A DNA stretch of 64,000 nucleotides, taken from assembly GCA_036785705.1 (NCBI GenBank), contig JAWUZG010000051.1, positions 18,070,501 through 18,134,500 on the forward strand, given 5' to 3'. Positions 1-12,400 of the stretch are shown here, one piece after another. Under the pieces are notes generated by a model that was not told where the DNA came from, searched no databases, and was given only the letters and a program-made list of their open reading frames with translations. The position numbers were made by a program, and so were the translations under genes. The DNA is from Acanthornis magna. Lineage: Eukaryota; Chordata; Aves; Passeriformes; Acanthizidae. Positions within the stretch are counted from its first letter, which is position 1. Each line of letters opens with the position of its first letter.

Positions 1-320
1 GATGATCCAAATTGTTCATCTATTTCTACATTCAGGAATGCCAGACAGGCTTTAGCTAATTCTTACAGTTAATCTTTACTGGAGACTGGAGAGTCTAAAT
101 GTCAGGACCTTCCATACCTTGTTTTTCCATGGCTGTACAGAACAGAGTAAACCTGGATGGGTTGGATTCACCTCTGTTGGTGCTCCAGCATCACCATCTG
201 GGCCAAAACCCGCAGAAACCTGTGAAAGCCTCTGAAATGCCTTTGCATCCAGTGGGGTCTGGGTAGAGAGCAGCAGGCATTGCTGATGACTGCCTCTTCT
301 TTCCCTCCCTTGCACTGCAG
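1..320 (+). other. Gene A intron 5 (partial)
   Basis: Sequence upstream of exon 6. No 21-nt exon 5 with both splice sites was found here, so exons 1-5 lie left of the window. Confidence 0.6.
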
Positions 321-492
321 GACCCGAACCAAGACCGCATTGGTCAGTGGCTGGATGTGAGACCGAAACAGGGCATTGCAGATCTCTCTTTCCAGTTAGC
401 TGATGAACTCTCCCTGGGGACTTACACCATCAGTGCCCAGTCCTTTAAGTCCGGTTCAGTCCAGTCCAGTACCTTTAAGGTGGAGGAACGTG
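321..492 (+). CDS. Gene A exon 6: MG2 domain
   Basis: Acceptor tgcactgcag, then [13 protein letters not shown] and a run to VEERG; donor gtaagg, phase 0 to 1. The opening matches human A2ML1 DPNSNRIAQWLEV, which fixes it as the sixth coding exon. Confidence 0.93.
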
Positions 493-3400
493 GTAAGGAG
501 AATGAAGAAAGGGATGAAAGAAGTTGCTTGTTTGTTGCCTGCCTGTCTGTATAACAGTTTAAAGCCAATTATTGTAATATAAGATTTGCTGCCTGAGAGC
601 TATGGCTGAACACAAATCTGTGGAATATTGAACTGGCAATATCAGAAATGAACACAAGGGAGATTGTGCTGGAGGTTTCTGGAGAAGGTATCTTCTGGCA
701 CAGAGTGAGAATACACTAAAGACCTCTGCAAGGCTGTTGGGGGGGGAAAAAAAAGGGGATCCTTTCTTTGGTTTCCCTGTTTTTAATTAAGGCTTGCTTT
801 TATCTCATGAACATGTTCCTTCATAGGAACACTTTCCTTTTGTGATCCTGTGTCCAGGTAGTCTTTTGCCTTTGGAGGAGTAACTCTGAGGTTTTTGTTC
901 CAGTGTTGCAGAAGTTCGATGTTTTCTTTGTGGGACCAGCTCAGATTTATGCTTCAGATAAAACCTTCCCACTGCAAGTGTGTGGCAGGTAAGGAGAATG
1001 TTCAGGGGAAAGGAAAGATCTCATCAAAACTGTGTCTTTCATCCTTTCAATCCATCGAAGAAAGGTGGCTCAAGAAGGGTCAAAAAGGGCTATTCCTTTA
1101 GAAAAATCCCAAATAGTGCAAGAGTCCAAACTGATGGGTTCTTCCTTGGGGAAGAGGTACATGAGCCACACATGAGAGGGAAGGTAAAGAAGCAGGAGTT
1201 GGAATTTCCTTAGGAGTTTATGCTCTTCCTTCTCACATGCCACTAAACTTATTACCTTCTTAGAAGCAGTAGATAGATTTCACTACTTATATGGTCAATC
1301 AGCAAAAAATGAGCAGATGAGGGTGGGATGGAGGGCAGGACCTCTGCCAGCATAAACACAAAGAAGGGAGGACAATGAGGTCAAAAGCACTCAAAAGCAG
1401 GTGAGCTCATTTGTTTTTGGGGTTGAATTCTCTGGAAACTTTTGGTGTCTCTTTTGCCACTGATTGGTATGACATAATTTCTTATTAATTGGGACGCTTA
1501 CAATTAAGTCATATGAAGCTGTAGTAGTAAATAGTGCACCATTCTGCATCTCCAGGATGGGTCATAAATGTCATCTTTTTACTGATACTGTCAGGAGCAT
1601 TGCTCCAAAGGGCAAGTCAGAGAGCAGTCAAAGCAAGGAAAGGCAGCAAAGCAGGCAGAGGAAATATCTAAATGTTTAAATCAGCAGAGCAGGTCTGATG
1701 ATGGAAACAAGAGTCCAGACCTGCAGGGACACATATTTCTGCTGCTTTCACACCTGAACTAATATCTTCACTCACTGCTGCTCTGTGCTGTGTGGATAAG
1801 TTGGGTCAGCTCTCTGTGTCTGCCTGCAATTCCAGGACAGCGAGTGCCCAGAAGTGGGAGAACTCCAGAGGGTGTGGGCCTGTTCCTGTCCACGCTTTGT
1901 AGTAGTAAAGTATTGGGAGTGCATTTTAATTTGTATTTTAATTTGTGCCTGCCTGCTTGCTAGCTGCAGTAAGACCCTCATGGTGAAAGGCACCTGTGTG
2001 GAGCAATGTGCTGGACAAAGCACACAGTGCCTCTGCCCAGAAGCTGCCCTGGTGTTCTCCCTGCAGGTACAGCTATGGGAGAGCGGTGCGAGGGACAATC
2101 CGTGTCACTGTGTGCCAGAAGGCAAGGAGGTGGCCCCAGAGTGCCAGCAAGGACATCTGTAGGGAATACAGCGGTCCCGTGAGTAGAATCCTGGAAGGTG
2201 TATGGGCAGTAAAGAGGCACCACACAGGACGAAGTGTCAAGGGCTGAGTGAACAGAATGAACTGCTTAGAGCCTCATCCAGTCTGACCTTGAATGTTTCT
2301 GGGGATGAAGCATCCACCACCTCCCTGGGGAACATGCTCCAGTGTTTTAAAAGTCTGCATTATTATTTGTTGTAGTCAGTAGCTATGACAGAATGACTAA
2401 TCACTTGTACTTCTGGCCCCTTCCCTTCTCCTTAGCCCCAAATAATATCTGCCCCTCCCCACTGCAGACGGCGAGCAACGGGTGCTTCACCCCTTCTGTC
2501 AGCACGTCAGTCTTCAATCTGATTCCCAGCGAGGAGGACAACAAACTTTATGCAGAAGCCTCTCTGCTGGAGATGGGCACAGGTACCCAGGGGCTCAGCA
2601 GGGAAGGTACAAGGGCAAGAGGAACCATTCTGGGGGTCTGAGGATCAGAGAGGGCCCACCTCCCCCTCTCCTGCTCCCTGCTGCTGGGATCACCACAGGA
2701 CATGGAGAGCTACTCTGCCAGCAGCAGGCGGGTGAGGAATGGCTGGGAGCTGGATGAGTGGTGTGGGTCCTCCATGAGGCTACGAAGAGGCTTGCAGATA
2801 GATTAACTAAAGAAGGAGTTGCCACAGGAGCAGCCTCCAAACCTTGAAGAATGCTGGTGTTGGGAAGGAAGTTTTGGAGGCTCTGCTTAGAGGGGTTGGG
2901 AATAAGAAAGTGAGATTGGAGTGCAGTAGTCACCTCTGGTACTGATCCTGCTTCCCTTGCACTCTGCATTCCAACAGGGGTGCAGATCAACACCTCCAGC
3001 CAAATCCTCATCTCCAGGACAGCTGCAAGGGTAGTATTTGAGACACCCAATGAATATTACATCCCTGGAGTACCGTACAGGGGAAAGGTAATTTTCTTCC
3101 CGTTTTTTTATCGCTCCTTGTCATTTTTCAAGGAATATAGCATCTAGTAAATTTTGCTGAGCCAAACCTGCTCCTCAGAGCACTTTACCTTGCATTGTCA
3201 CATTGCTTGACAGTGTGGCTACAGTTGGTGCATTTCAGATTCCCTGTTGTGTTTACACCTCCAGCATCTGCTGAGAGCAATGAGTGGTGTCTCATCAGGG
3301 ACACTGGGATGCAAGGATGCCTCAGCTGTTGGCTAGGAGAGAGGCTCCTCATGTTTTAGTCACACACACCTTTTGGAGCAGACAGATTTTAATCATGCTC

Positions 3401-6400
3401 AGCTTCACTTCAGGGATGGGGGAGTTGTACAGTTCTCCTGTCTTCTTGGCACCAGACTGAAGTCTGTAGGTGACCTACACAGGAAGGTCTATGCTTGTCA
3501 GAGAGAGGAAGGCTTTGGGTATGATGTTGGAAGAAATATCTGACTTTGGCTTTCCTGCCTCACCCTATTGTCACCAGATTAAAGTCCAGAATCACTATGG
3601 AACTGGTATGAAAAACAGGAAAGTTTATCTTGTGATAAGGGTCGTGAGGCGTCGGTTTATCAAGACGTACATCACAGATGACAGCGGAATAGCATCATTC
3701 AACCTCGACACAGCTGCCTGGAACAGCTCATCTGTCTCTTTGGAGGTAAACACCACCTCTTGCATATGGAAAAGTGAGAGTCCTTGAGCTCTACCTGGGC
3801 TCCCTAATCCTGTCCTGCAGGCCTGGGCTCACCACAGAGCTCTGCCTGTGCAGAGCCAGCTGCCAGGCACCAAGCCAACAGCCTTTCCCAAAGCAAGCTG
3901 GTGACAGCCTGTCAAAGCTGTGTGTCTCTGGTGCCCTTTCAGGGGAGGTTCACACTGGAGGAGCTCATGCGCACTCCTCGAAGGACTGACTTCAGTTACA
4001 CGAATGCTTACCATCACCTGCAGCCCTTCCATGTCACAACCAAGAGCTTCCTGGACATACAGCCACCCACAGAAACACTGCCTTGTGGGCTGAGGCAGAA
4101 TATCCAGGTGACCTTCACACTCAGCAGGGATGACCTGGGAGAAGACACCAGCCGTATAAGTTTTGCATATTATGTGAGTAAGGGTAGTAAGTAACCTTGG
4201 GGGGAGAGGTTGCACTGACAGAACCAGTCCCCAGTGAAGAGCTGAGGGTATAATTTAGGTCATCCCTGGAGGGATGACAGATAAAATGTGTTCTCAGGCA
4301 ACTGGGTGAATGCTACACCTAGGAGGGCTCAGCCTGGCTGCACTGTGATCCTGGTGCTGGGGCCCCGTCCCCTCCATGAATGGGAGGAGGCTTCTGTCTT
4401 TGTAGCCCATCATCCCCTTAGCCTCTGTTGCAGCTGGAAGTGTCTTCTTCCTTTCAAACTGGTTGGAGTATCCTTTTTTCACTCTGGTTATCAGATAGCT
4501 GCTCAGTGGAAATGGATTTTGGTCTGGTCTGGAAGCCAGCCTACAAGAAGACTTTAGTGTTCACTCACTAATCTGCAGTGAACCCATGACCCATCCACTG
4601 TCCTCACTGAGCAGACAAAACCAGAATCTCCTGTGTCAAAGCTTCTCCTCCCAACTGTGATGTCTGCAAATCTCTGCAAACTTGAAGTCTAGGATTGGAT
4701 TGAGCCCACAGTTAATTTTGGTGGTTTTATTTTGCTTTTGAGAGCAAGATGCACATAGATAAGTGTGGATGCACTCTGACGGCAAAACAGCAGTCTGCTC
4801 ATCCCATGTCCCTCCTGCAGGTCACTGGCAAGTCTGGAATTGTTGTCAGGGGCCAGAGGAATATCCAGATTGGGAAACTGAACAGTAAGTCATGGCAGCC
4901 AGAGAAGGGAAACAGTTGCACCCAGTTGGTTTCTAGGTTGAACATGAGAGTTGCTGGAGTTTCTCCCAAAATCCCTCAATCTTTAGGTCCTGAGCAGTCT
5001 GCAAACAGGACAGAGAGAGGCTGAGGAAGCAGTTGTGTCAGCTGCAAGAGGGCAAAAAGACAGAATGAAGCAATGAGGGGAAGAGAGATTGAAAGGATGT
5101 AGGGGAAGATGGAGTACAGAGGGTCAGACAACGGAGGGAGGACGGACAGTGCAACAGCAGGAATTGGTTTGACATAGTGGGATTATATAGCACAAAAAGA
5201 AGGGCAGAAGGAGGTCTCCATGGGCCTATGATGAAAACACTTTGCCTTTCTTTCTCCAGTGTTGAAGGGCTCCTTCTCCATCCCTTTGACCTTCACTGCC
5301 GACCTGTCCCCATCACCTTCCTTAGTGGTGTACACCATCTTCCCCAACAGAGGGGTCACAGCTGACAGCATCCGTTTCGATGTTGCCTTGTGCTTCCAAA
5401 ACCAGGTGAGGTTCACCACTGTGGCTGGGGGAGAGCTGACAAGCAGGAGTCAGGCAGCCTGAGGGAAGGAGACACTCAGATCCTTCCAAGAGAGAACTGG
5501 GCAGAAGAGAGGAAGGGGCAGCACAGTGCCCAGGGACCAGGGAATCTTCAGAAGGGACTTCTGCTCACGGCAGTGGCTGAGCAGGGGAGATTCCAGCTGG
5601 TCTCCCTCTTTCTGTCTGTTACCTGTCTGTCAGCCTCCTCACACCTCTTCCTTTTTCCTATTCCTTTCCTGGCGTGTTGCTCAAGGTCAGGGTAGGATTC
5701 CCAGATAAAGAAGCGCATGCAGGGTCAGCAGTGCAGCTCCAGCTGCAGGCAGCCCCTGGCTCCCTGTGTGCAGTCCAGGCAGTGGATGAAAACAAGTTCT
5801 CCACCACACCAGACCACGAGCTGACCAGCCAAATGGTGAGTGTCTGTGCAACCAGGCAAAACCTCGGGAGTGATGGATGGGCTGGGGGAGGGAGGCAGGG
5901 GCTGTGGCAAGGGGAGCTGGAGGCCAGTGAATATGGAGGTCTGTGTGTGAAGGAGAAAGCAGAGCCTGAATAGGAAGAAGGACAGGAATTGGTGTGCAGG
6001 CTAGGGGAGGATGGAGCATCTGGAGGTATCAGCTCCTTGCCCAATCCTCCCCTGTCTGTGAGTTTCCCTAGGTCCATGGTTTGTTCCCTGCTGCCTACCA
6101 ACGTGGATACCCTGCCCCAGTAGAAGAGCATTCAGACCTTTGCGTGCAGCCCCAGTCCTCGTCATCTCTGCTACGAGGGAGGCCACAGAATTCCTTTCAG
6201 CCTGACATCTTTAACCTCTTCCGGGTAATCACCTCATGGCATTTCCCACAGCTGTTGCAATTGTGAGCATCTGAGATATTTTCACCCTGGGCAGTCTGAG
6301 AAGGCCTTGCCTCCTCCAGACAGACCCTGCTGTCTGCCCCAACTGAGCTGCGCTGTCTCAAGAGATGTACAATCCCATTATTTTGAGTACGAATACCTGT

Positions 6401-9400
6401 ATTCCCTCCACAGATGGAAGTTGATGAGATCTTGGACCATCAAGCTCCATTTTTTTGGGCTTAGGAATGAGGTCTTGGGCTGTGTACTGTTTGTCTACAG
6501 TGTTAGAGAAAAGAGAGACAGGGAGTGATCCCAAGCATTGTTGGGATGGCTTAGTTGTTAGGCTGCTCTTTGCTACTGTTTTGGGCAGTTCCCAGGCAGA
6601 TCTCTTGGTGCCTTTTGGGCAGATCTCCTCCATGCCTCCCTCAGCACTGTGTCTGCTTGTGCCAGTGCTGCTCGGGGATGCCTAGGCACTGGGTTGTCCT
6701 TACCCCAGTGGTTTTCAGAGTAATTCTGAAGAGCAGTAGTCACTCTTCCCCACTCACAGACACTTTTCTGCCTTCCCTGCCCTCCTTCTTTTCCTAACAG
6801 AACATGGGACTGAAAGTCTTCTCGAACCTTGTAATCAAGAAGCCCTCTCAGTGCTCTCGTCGGGCAGATAGGAAGCCAGTCATGGGTGAGCTGCACCTTG
6901 AGCCTACCTGGGACATGAGGTCACATCAGGTGGCAGAGCCCTCTGATTTTTGGGTTTGCTGGTGGTGGATATTGTCTGTCCTAGGAGTACTGGGTGCTGC
7001 TGCCGCAGTCTAGCTGCCCAGTCCACCAGACTCAGTAGGAGTGACCCAGTACCTATAAAAAAGGGCTCTGAAGAATGTCACTACCTGGATGTTCCCTGAC
7101 ATTAAAGGATGGCACTCCCTTTCCTGACAGACAAACTCAGTTGTGGGCCAGGATCTGTTTCCCAGTGTCTACCCCCCATGCTGTGCTGAGACCTGGCTTC
7201 TCTCCACACTTGTGGCCACAGAGACAGCCACATTCTTCCTCTGTGTCTCAGTTTGCACTTGATAACCACACTAAGCTGGCTCACATGCCTGCCAGTATTT
7301 AAACCATTGCTGGCTCTGGCCTGTGAGTTTTATGCAGCAAGCAAACAGTACTAACATTCACAGAACTATAGAAGTGTTGGTTTAAATGGCTCCCTGAAGG
7401 TCCTTAGTCCCTTAAGCAACAACTCTGGGTCAGGTCAGGAAGGGACTTTGTCTAACCAAGTCTTGGAAACCTTGCAATCAGCTCACTGCAAGCTGCTTCT
7501 CCTGCTACCAGTCTCTTTCCCCTTCATTTTTAATCTCTCCCATTAAATTAGTCCACTCCCTTGTGCTTTTCTCTGCCAGATTCTTCTCATGTCTCTCTTA
7601 CTGCTTGCTTTGCCCCTTGCCCCAGTGCTAGGCTGTCTGTGGTTGACAAGGCTCACCTCTCCCACTCTGGTGGGACTCCTTTCTTTCAGGGGTGCCTTCT
7701 ACAGAAGACCAAAGAATCACTGAGGAACAACCCCAATTTACAAGACATGGAAGTCTTCACCACTATTTCCCTGAAACTTGGATCTGGAATCTGTACTCTG
7801 TTGGGTAAGTGATTCCTGACTTTACAAATGGACAGAAGGATGACCCTCTGTCATCCTGACTTGCATTTGTGTAAAGTAGGTGTAAAGAGACCCCTGTATG
7901 AGAATTTTGTGGCTCTTCCCTGCATTTGTACGGTGTCAAACTGAAGGACTAGTAGACTTTGAAGTGCAGAACTGAGCGTACACAGATTTAGGGAATGGCA
8001 GTACATTTCCAGACCAAAACACCACACATTGGAGTACACTCTATGAACTACTCATTTTGGTGAGTGCACCAGCTAAACCTGTAGCCCTTGTTGCCACAGT
8101 GAAGACTGATGAATCAGCGTGAAGGGGGATATGGTGCTGCTGCTTTTCCAGAACACTGAATGAGCGACAGAGCTGGAATGCTTGGGCAGTGTCTTGCTCA
8201 GGAGAAGGACATGAGGCCATTACTGCTGGCATTTAAACAGGGTTTATGGCTCTAGGGAAGAAATTGCTGGGAGCTGCCTTGCTGTGAGCCACTGGAGCAA
8301 AAGCCATTGGTAATACAGCAGAGGCTGATCCAAGCAGGGGACCTGAGTCATCCCCCCTCAGCAGGGCCATGGGCACTCCTGATTGCATCTTCTTCCATCT
8401 CCATTAGCAGATGAATCTCTTCATGCAAGTTCTCTCTTCCTCTCAGCTCCAATGGCAGCAGGAATGTCTCGGTCACAGCACCTGCTGTGGCTGCAGAGTG
8501 GAAGGTCAAGATGTTCTGCTTGGCTGGGAGGGGGTTTGGCCTTGCCCCAACCACAAGCCTCAGAACAGTTCAGCCCTTCTTTGTGGATGTGATGCTGCCA
8601 TATTCTGTCATCCGTGGAGAGACCTTCCTGATGAAAGCTGCTGTCTTCAGCTCCCTGCAGCAGTGCATCCAGGTGTGTGCCTGTGCCACAGGTAACACTG
8701 TGTGGGACAGGCCTACTGCGCCCTCCAGTTTTGGAGCTCACTGTGCCTAGCCATCTCACCTGAGCTGCCCAGTCACTCACCTGTATCTGTCATTTCCTCA
8801 GATCCGTGTGGCCCTAGCTAAATCCTCAGACTTCCAGGTGGAGCCATGTCAGACTTGCAGGAACAAGGACTGTCTGTGTGCAGAGGAGTCTAAGACCTTC
8901 GTGTGGAATGTGACAGCAGTCCAGCTGGGTATGGCAGCAAAAAGAGACTGGTGATGGGGAGCCCTAAAACTGAAGGCAGTGGGAGGTCCAGAGAAGCTGG
9001 CAGAGTCATGTCTCCTCTGAATCCTGAAGTTTTTCCTTAATGGTTCAAACATGCAATCCATCATGTTGGCTTGCTCTCTCTCCTCTTAGACAGACTCAGC
9101 AGAGGGCAGGAACTGAAAGGGTGACATGGAGGACTCCTGAAGAGAGGGCTGTGGGACCAGCAGGGGAGGAAGAGGCTGCATAGATGTGGGTGGGGGGAGT
9201 TCCTATTGCTGATGCTGTGCTTAATATGCAATGGGAAGGGTGTGCTGGGGTCCCAGGGCTGCTGGACCCTCTGCTGTTACAGCCATATTGCAGTGCAGTG
9301 AGGCCACTGTTGGTGAGGTATTATTGAGTTCCCTCACGCTCAGGGTGTCTGAACAAGCTGTCAGCACTGGCTGGCTCACCTTTACTGGCCAAACCACCGA

Positions 9401-12400
9401 TACCATGAAGACCACCAACCCAAAGCATCTCAGACCACTGTGGGTTAAAGCAAGCTTACTCCATTTGGCCACAGGTATAAGAAAAGGGCTCTGTTGAATT
9501 TATTTGCTAGGGACTCTGAATATCACAGTGAGGACAGAGGTACTGGACACCACGTCACGGTGTGGGGGCAGGAAGTCCTTGCCAGCTGCCGTGAGGGGGA
9601 GGCACACACTGACCAAACACTTGCTGGTCCAGGTCAGTACGAGAAAAGGCTCACTTGTGTCTGTGAGATCCCTGCCCCGGGGCAGGGGGTGGCAGACTGA
9701 GGTGGGCTAAATGGTTTTATCACCTCAAATTTTGGCCAGCAGCAGTCTACCAAAGCTGTGGCTTAGTTCGCTTCTGTTTCTCCCAGGACCTAGCCAAGCC
9801 TATTCCCTTCTTGCAGTACTCTTTGTGTTCCCACATCTGTGTTTCTCCCTGTACCTTTCCCTGCTTTTCATGCTGTACCTGAGCTTTTGTATGTGCTCAC
9901 TGGCCAGACAGCGCTGTCCTCTGGGCTTGTTCTTGATCCTTTGAGCAGTGAAGCAGACAGAACTGCCAAACATGAGGAGGGTGGAGTCCTTGACCTCTGA
10001 ATTAAGACTTGAACTTGCTCTGAAATGTAGCTGTCATTTGGGAATTTTATGTGTAATCTTGTTTTTCCTATCCAATGTTCATGTTTCTGCCTTGGCAGCC
10101 AGAGGGTGTGTTAGTGGAGAAGTCTTACAGCTCCCTTCTGTGCCCAAGAGGAGGTATGTGCCCGAGACGAGGTATGTGGACAGCTTGAAATAACTACACC
10201 TGAGAGCAGAACTAAACTGTGGGAGGTCTGATGAAAGAATGTTTTGAAATTATTTTTCACATAGGAAATTTCACTTCCCATCGGACAGGAAAGAACAAGA
10301 AATATTACTTCCACATGTGCTGTCCTACTGAATTTGCCACTGAATATCATTGGCAAAATCCTGCTCTGTAGACTTCTTTCCCTGGATATTCCTGGGGCTT
10401 GATAGTCACCAGTGAGAACTGCTCCAACCCTCCCACCCTGTCCCTGCAGCATTGCAAGTCTCTCCAGGATGTCCCCCTGTTGAGTGATGTCCAGCTGTGA
10501 TTCCTGTGAGCCTTGTCAAGCGTAGTGAATTGAGCTGAAGCTTGGTGAGCCTTCAGCCCCGCCAGCAGCTCTCATGTATGGCCTGATCTGAAAAGCTTCC
10601 AGGCAGTGCTCCTTGGTCTAATGGCCAGGACAGTTGGTGGGAGTGGGATGTAGGCAGTGTCCCATTTACCTGGGCCAGTCTTCTCCCTCCAGTTAGAAGC
10701 TTTTGGCTTGGTTTTTCATGCTACACCTTTTATCCTATTGTTATCAGGAAACATGGCTGAAGAACCCGTGTCCCTTCACCTCCCTGACAATGTAGTAAAG
10801 GGCTCTGCCAGGGCTTCCATTTCCATCACAGGTAAGTGACTCCTATTGTGGGCTCACAGATTGCTATTGCCAATGAGCAAGGCTTAACTTGGTGTCAGAG
10901 GATCCACTTGACATGAAACTGCTCAAAAGAGAGGATGCTGTGTTTCTGTTCTCCGCAAAAACCAAGCTTTCAGATTTTTGAATTAGCACTTAGGCTTTTA
11001 TGATAAAAGTAATCTGCAGAGGAGAATAATCCTTCTTTTTCTAGCTTGGACTTTGGAGCAAAGACTCTAGGCCTTTATTTTTACTGTGACTTTAGAACCT
11101 TGGTATTTCTGTATAGATACAAACTGCAAAGCTCAAAACCATCTTGCCTCCCTGTTAAGTTTCACTGCTACAGCAGAAGATCTGGGAGAGAAGAAATCAT
11201 TCTCAGCATTAAGTTGTAAAAGAACACTTTGGAGAGGCTACTGGGAATAGCCATACCTACCATTAAATACACCTATTTGCACCGGGCTCATTTACCTGCA
11301 GGCCAGAACTGGTATGAAGCCAGGCCTGGCATAAGTAGCCATGAATATTGTGCGACAGAATCCCAGCAGAAGAAACAATACAAGGTGTTTCTGACTGGCT
11401 AGTGGACATATGGACACCTTCACACCATTTGACTAGCACCCCTGTTGTCTTCCTCATATTTTGATGCTTGACATATGGCCAGGTAGAACAGGCCTGGCTA
11501 AAGACTGAAAACATTTCAACCTTTCCCTGAGTGCTGCTGTATTTGCTTGTCTATATGACACAGACTAAGCAGGTGCAGCTCTGCTCACAGAACTCTTGTT
11601 ATGGTTGGAGCTCTTCAGACTGCAAAAGCTGGTTAGGGGAAGTTCCACAGGGACTCCGTGGTGGCATCACCCTGCTCCATGGGGCCAGGCTGGGAAGAGG
11701 AAAAGTCACCTCTCTCTGTCTTGCACTCAGTTGCTTACCCCTCTTTCCTTCTTTTTCCAGTGCTTTCCTCCTGTGCTGAGATGAAGCACTATTATGCCCT
11801 GCTTGGCTGAAAAGGCACCTCAAATCATACTCAAACTTTCTTTGTTTCTTACACCCTTGCGTAGGTGACCTCATGGGGATGGCACTGCAGAACCTGGACC
11901 ACCTGGTGCAGATGCCCCACGGCTGTGGGGAGCAGAACATGGTGCTATTTGCCCCCATTGTCTATGTGCTGCAGTACCTGGAGAAGACGAGGCAGCTGAG
12001 CCCTGAGATCAAGGACAGGGCAGCAGGGTTCCTGCGCAATGGTGAGTACCACACATCCACCTTGCCCCTCTGCCTTCCCCTGTGTCCAACATACAGTAAC
12101 TCTTGCCCTTGCACCCACTCTGTCAGCACTGTCCCCTCTGTGTTACTGTGCCGTATTAATCACTCTTCCCATCTCCCCAGGGTATCAGAGACAGCTTCTT
12201 TACAGGCACAGAGATGGCTCCTATAGTTTCTTTGGGCAGAAGGATGGGGAAGGAAACACTTGGTAAGCACTGCAAACATCCCTCATTTCTGATTTTTCCT
12301 GTCTGGGTCAGAGCACCTAATGTGCCTGAGAAAGCTGACAAGATGTACGTTCCTTCTTTTGGGTGGAGACTGCAGAAACTTTCTGACAAGGAGAGTCTGA

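Larger units (their letters stand above)
6801..7804 (+). other. Bait region of gene A (E17-E18)
   Basis: The segment between the IKKP strand and FPETWIW is the protease-sensitive bait. By eye it holds about 6 Arg/Lys, 5 Asp/Glu, several Gln and a His cluster. Trypsin-like sites (Arg/Lys) are frequent in its first part. Confidence 0.85.

Noticed and set aside
1..320. Search for gene A exon 5 (21-nt microexon)
   Set aside because: No segment with AG, seven codons and GT in phase 0 was found.
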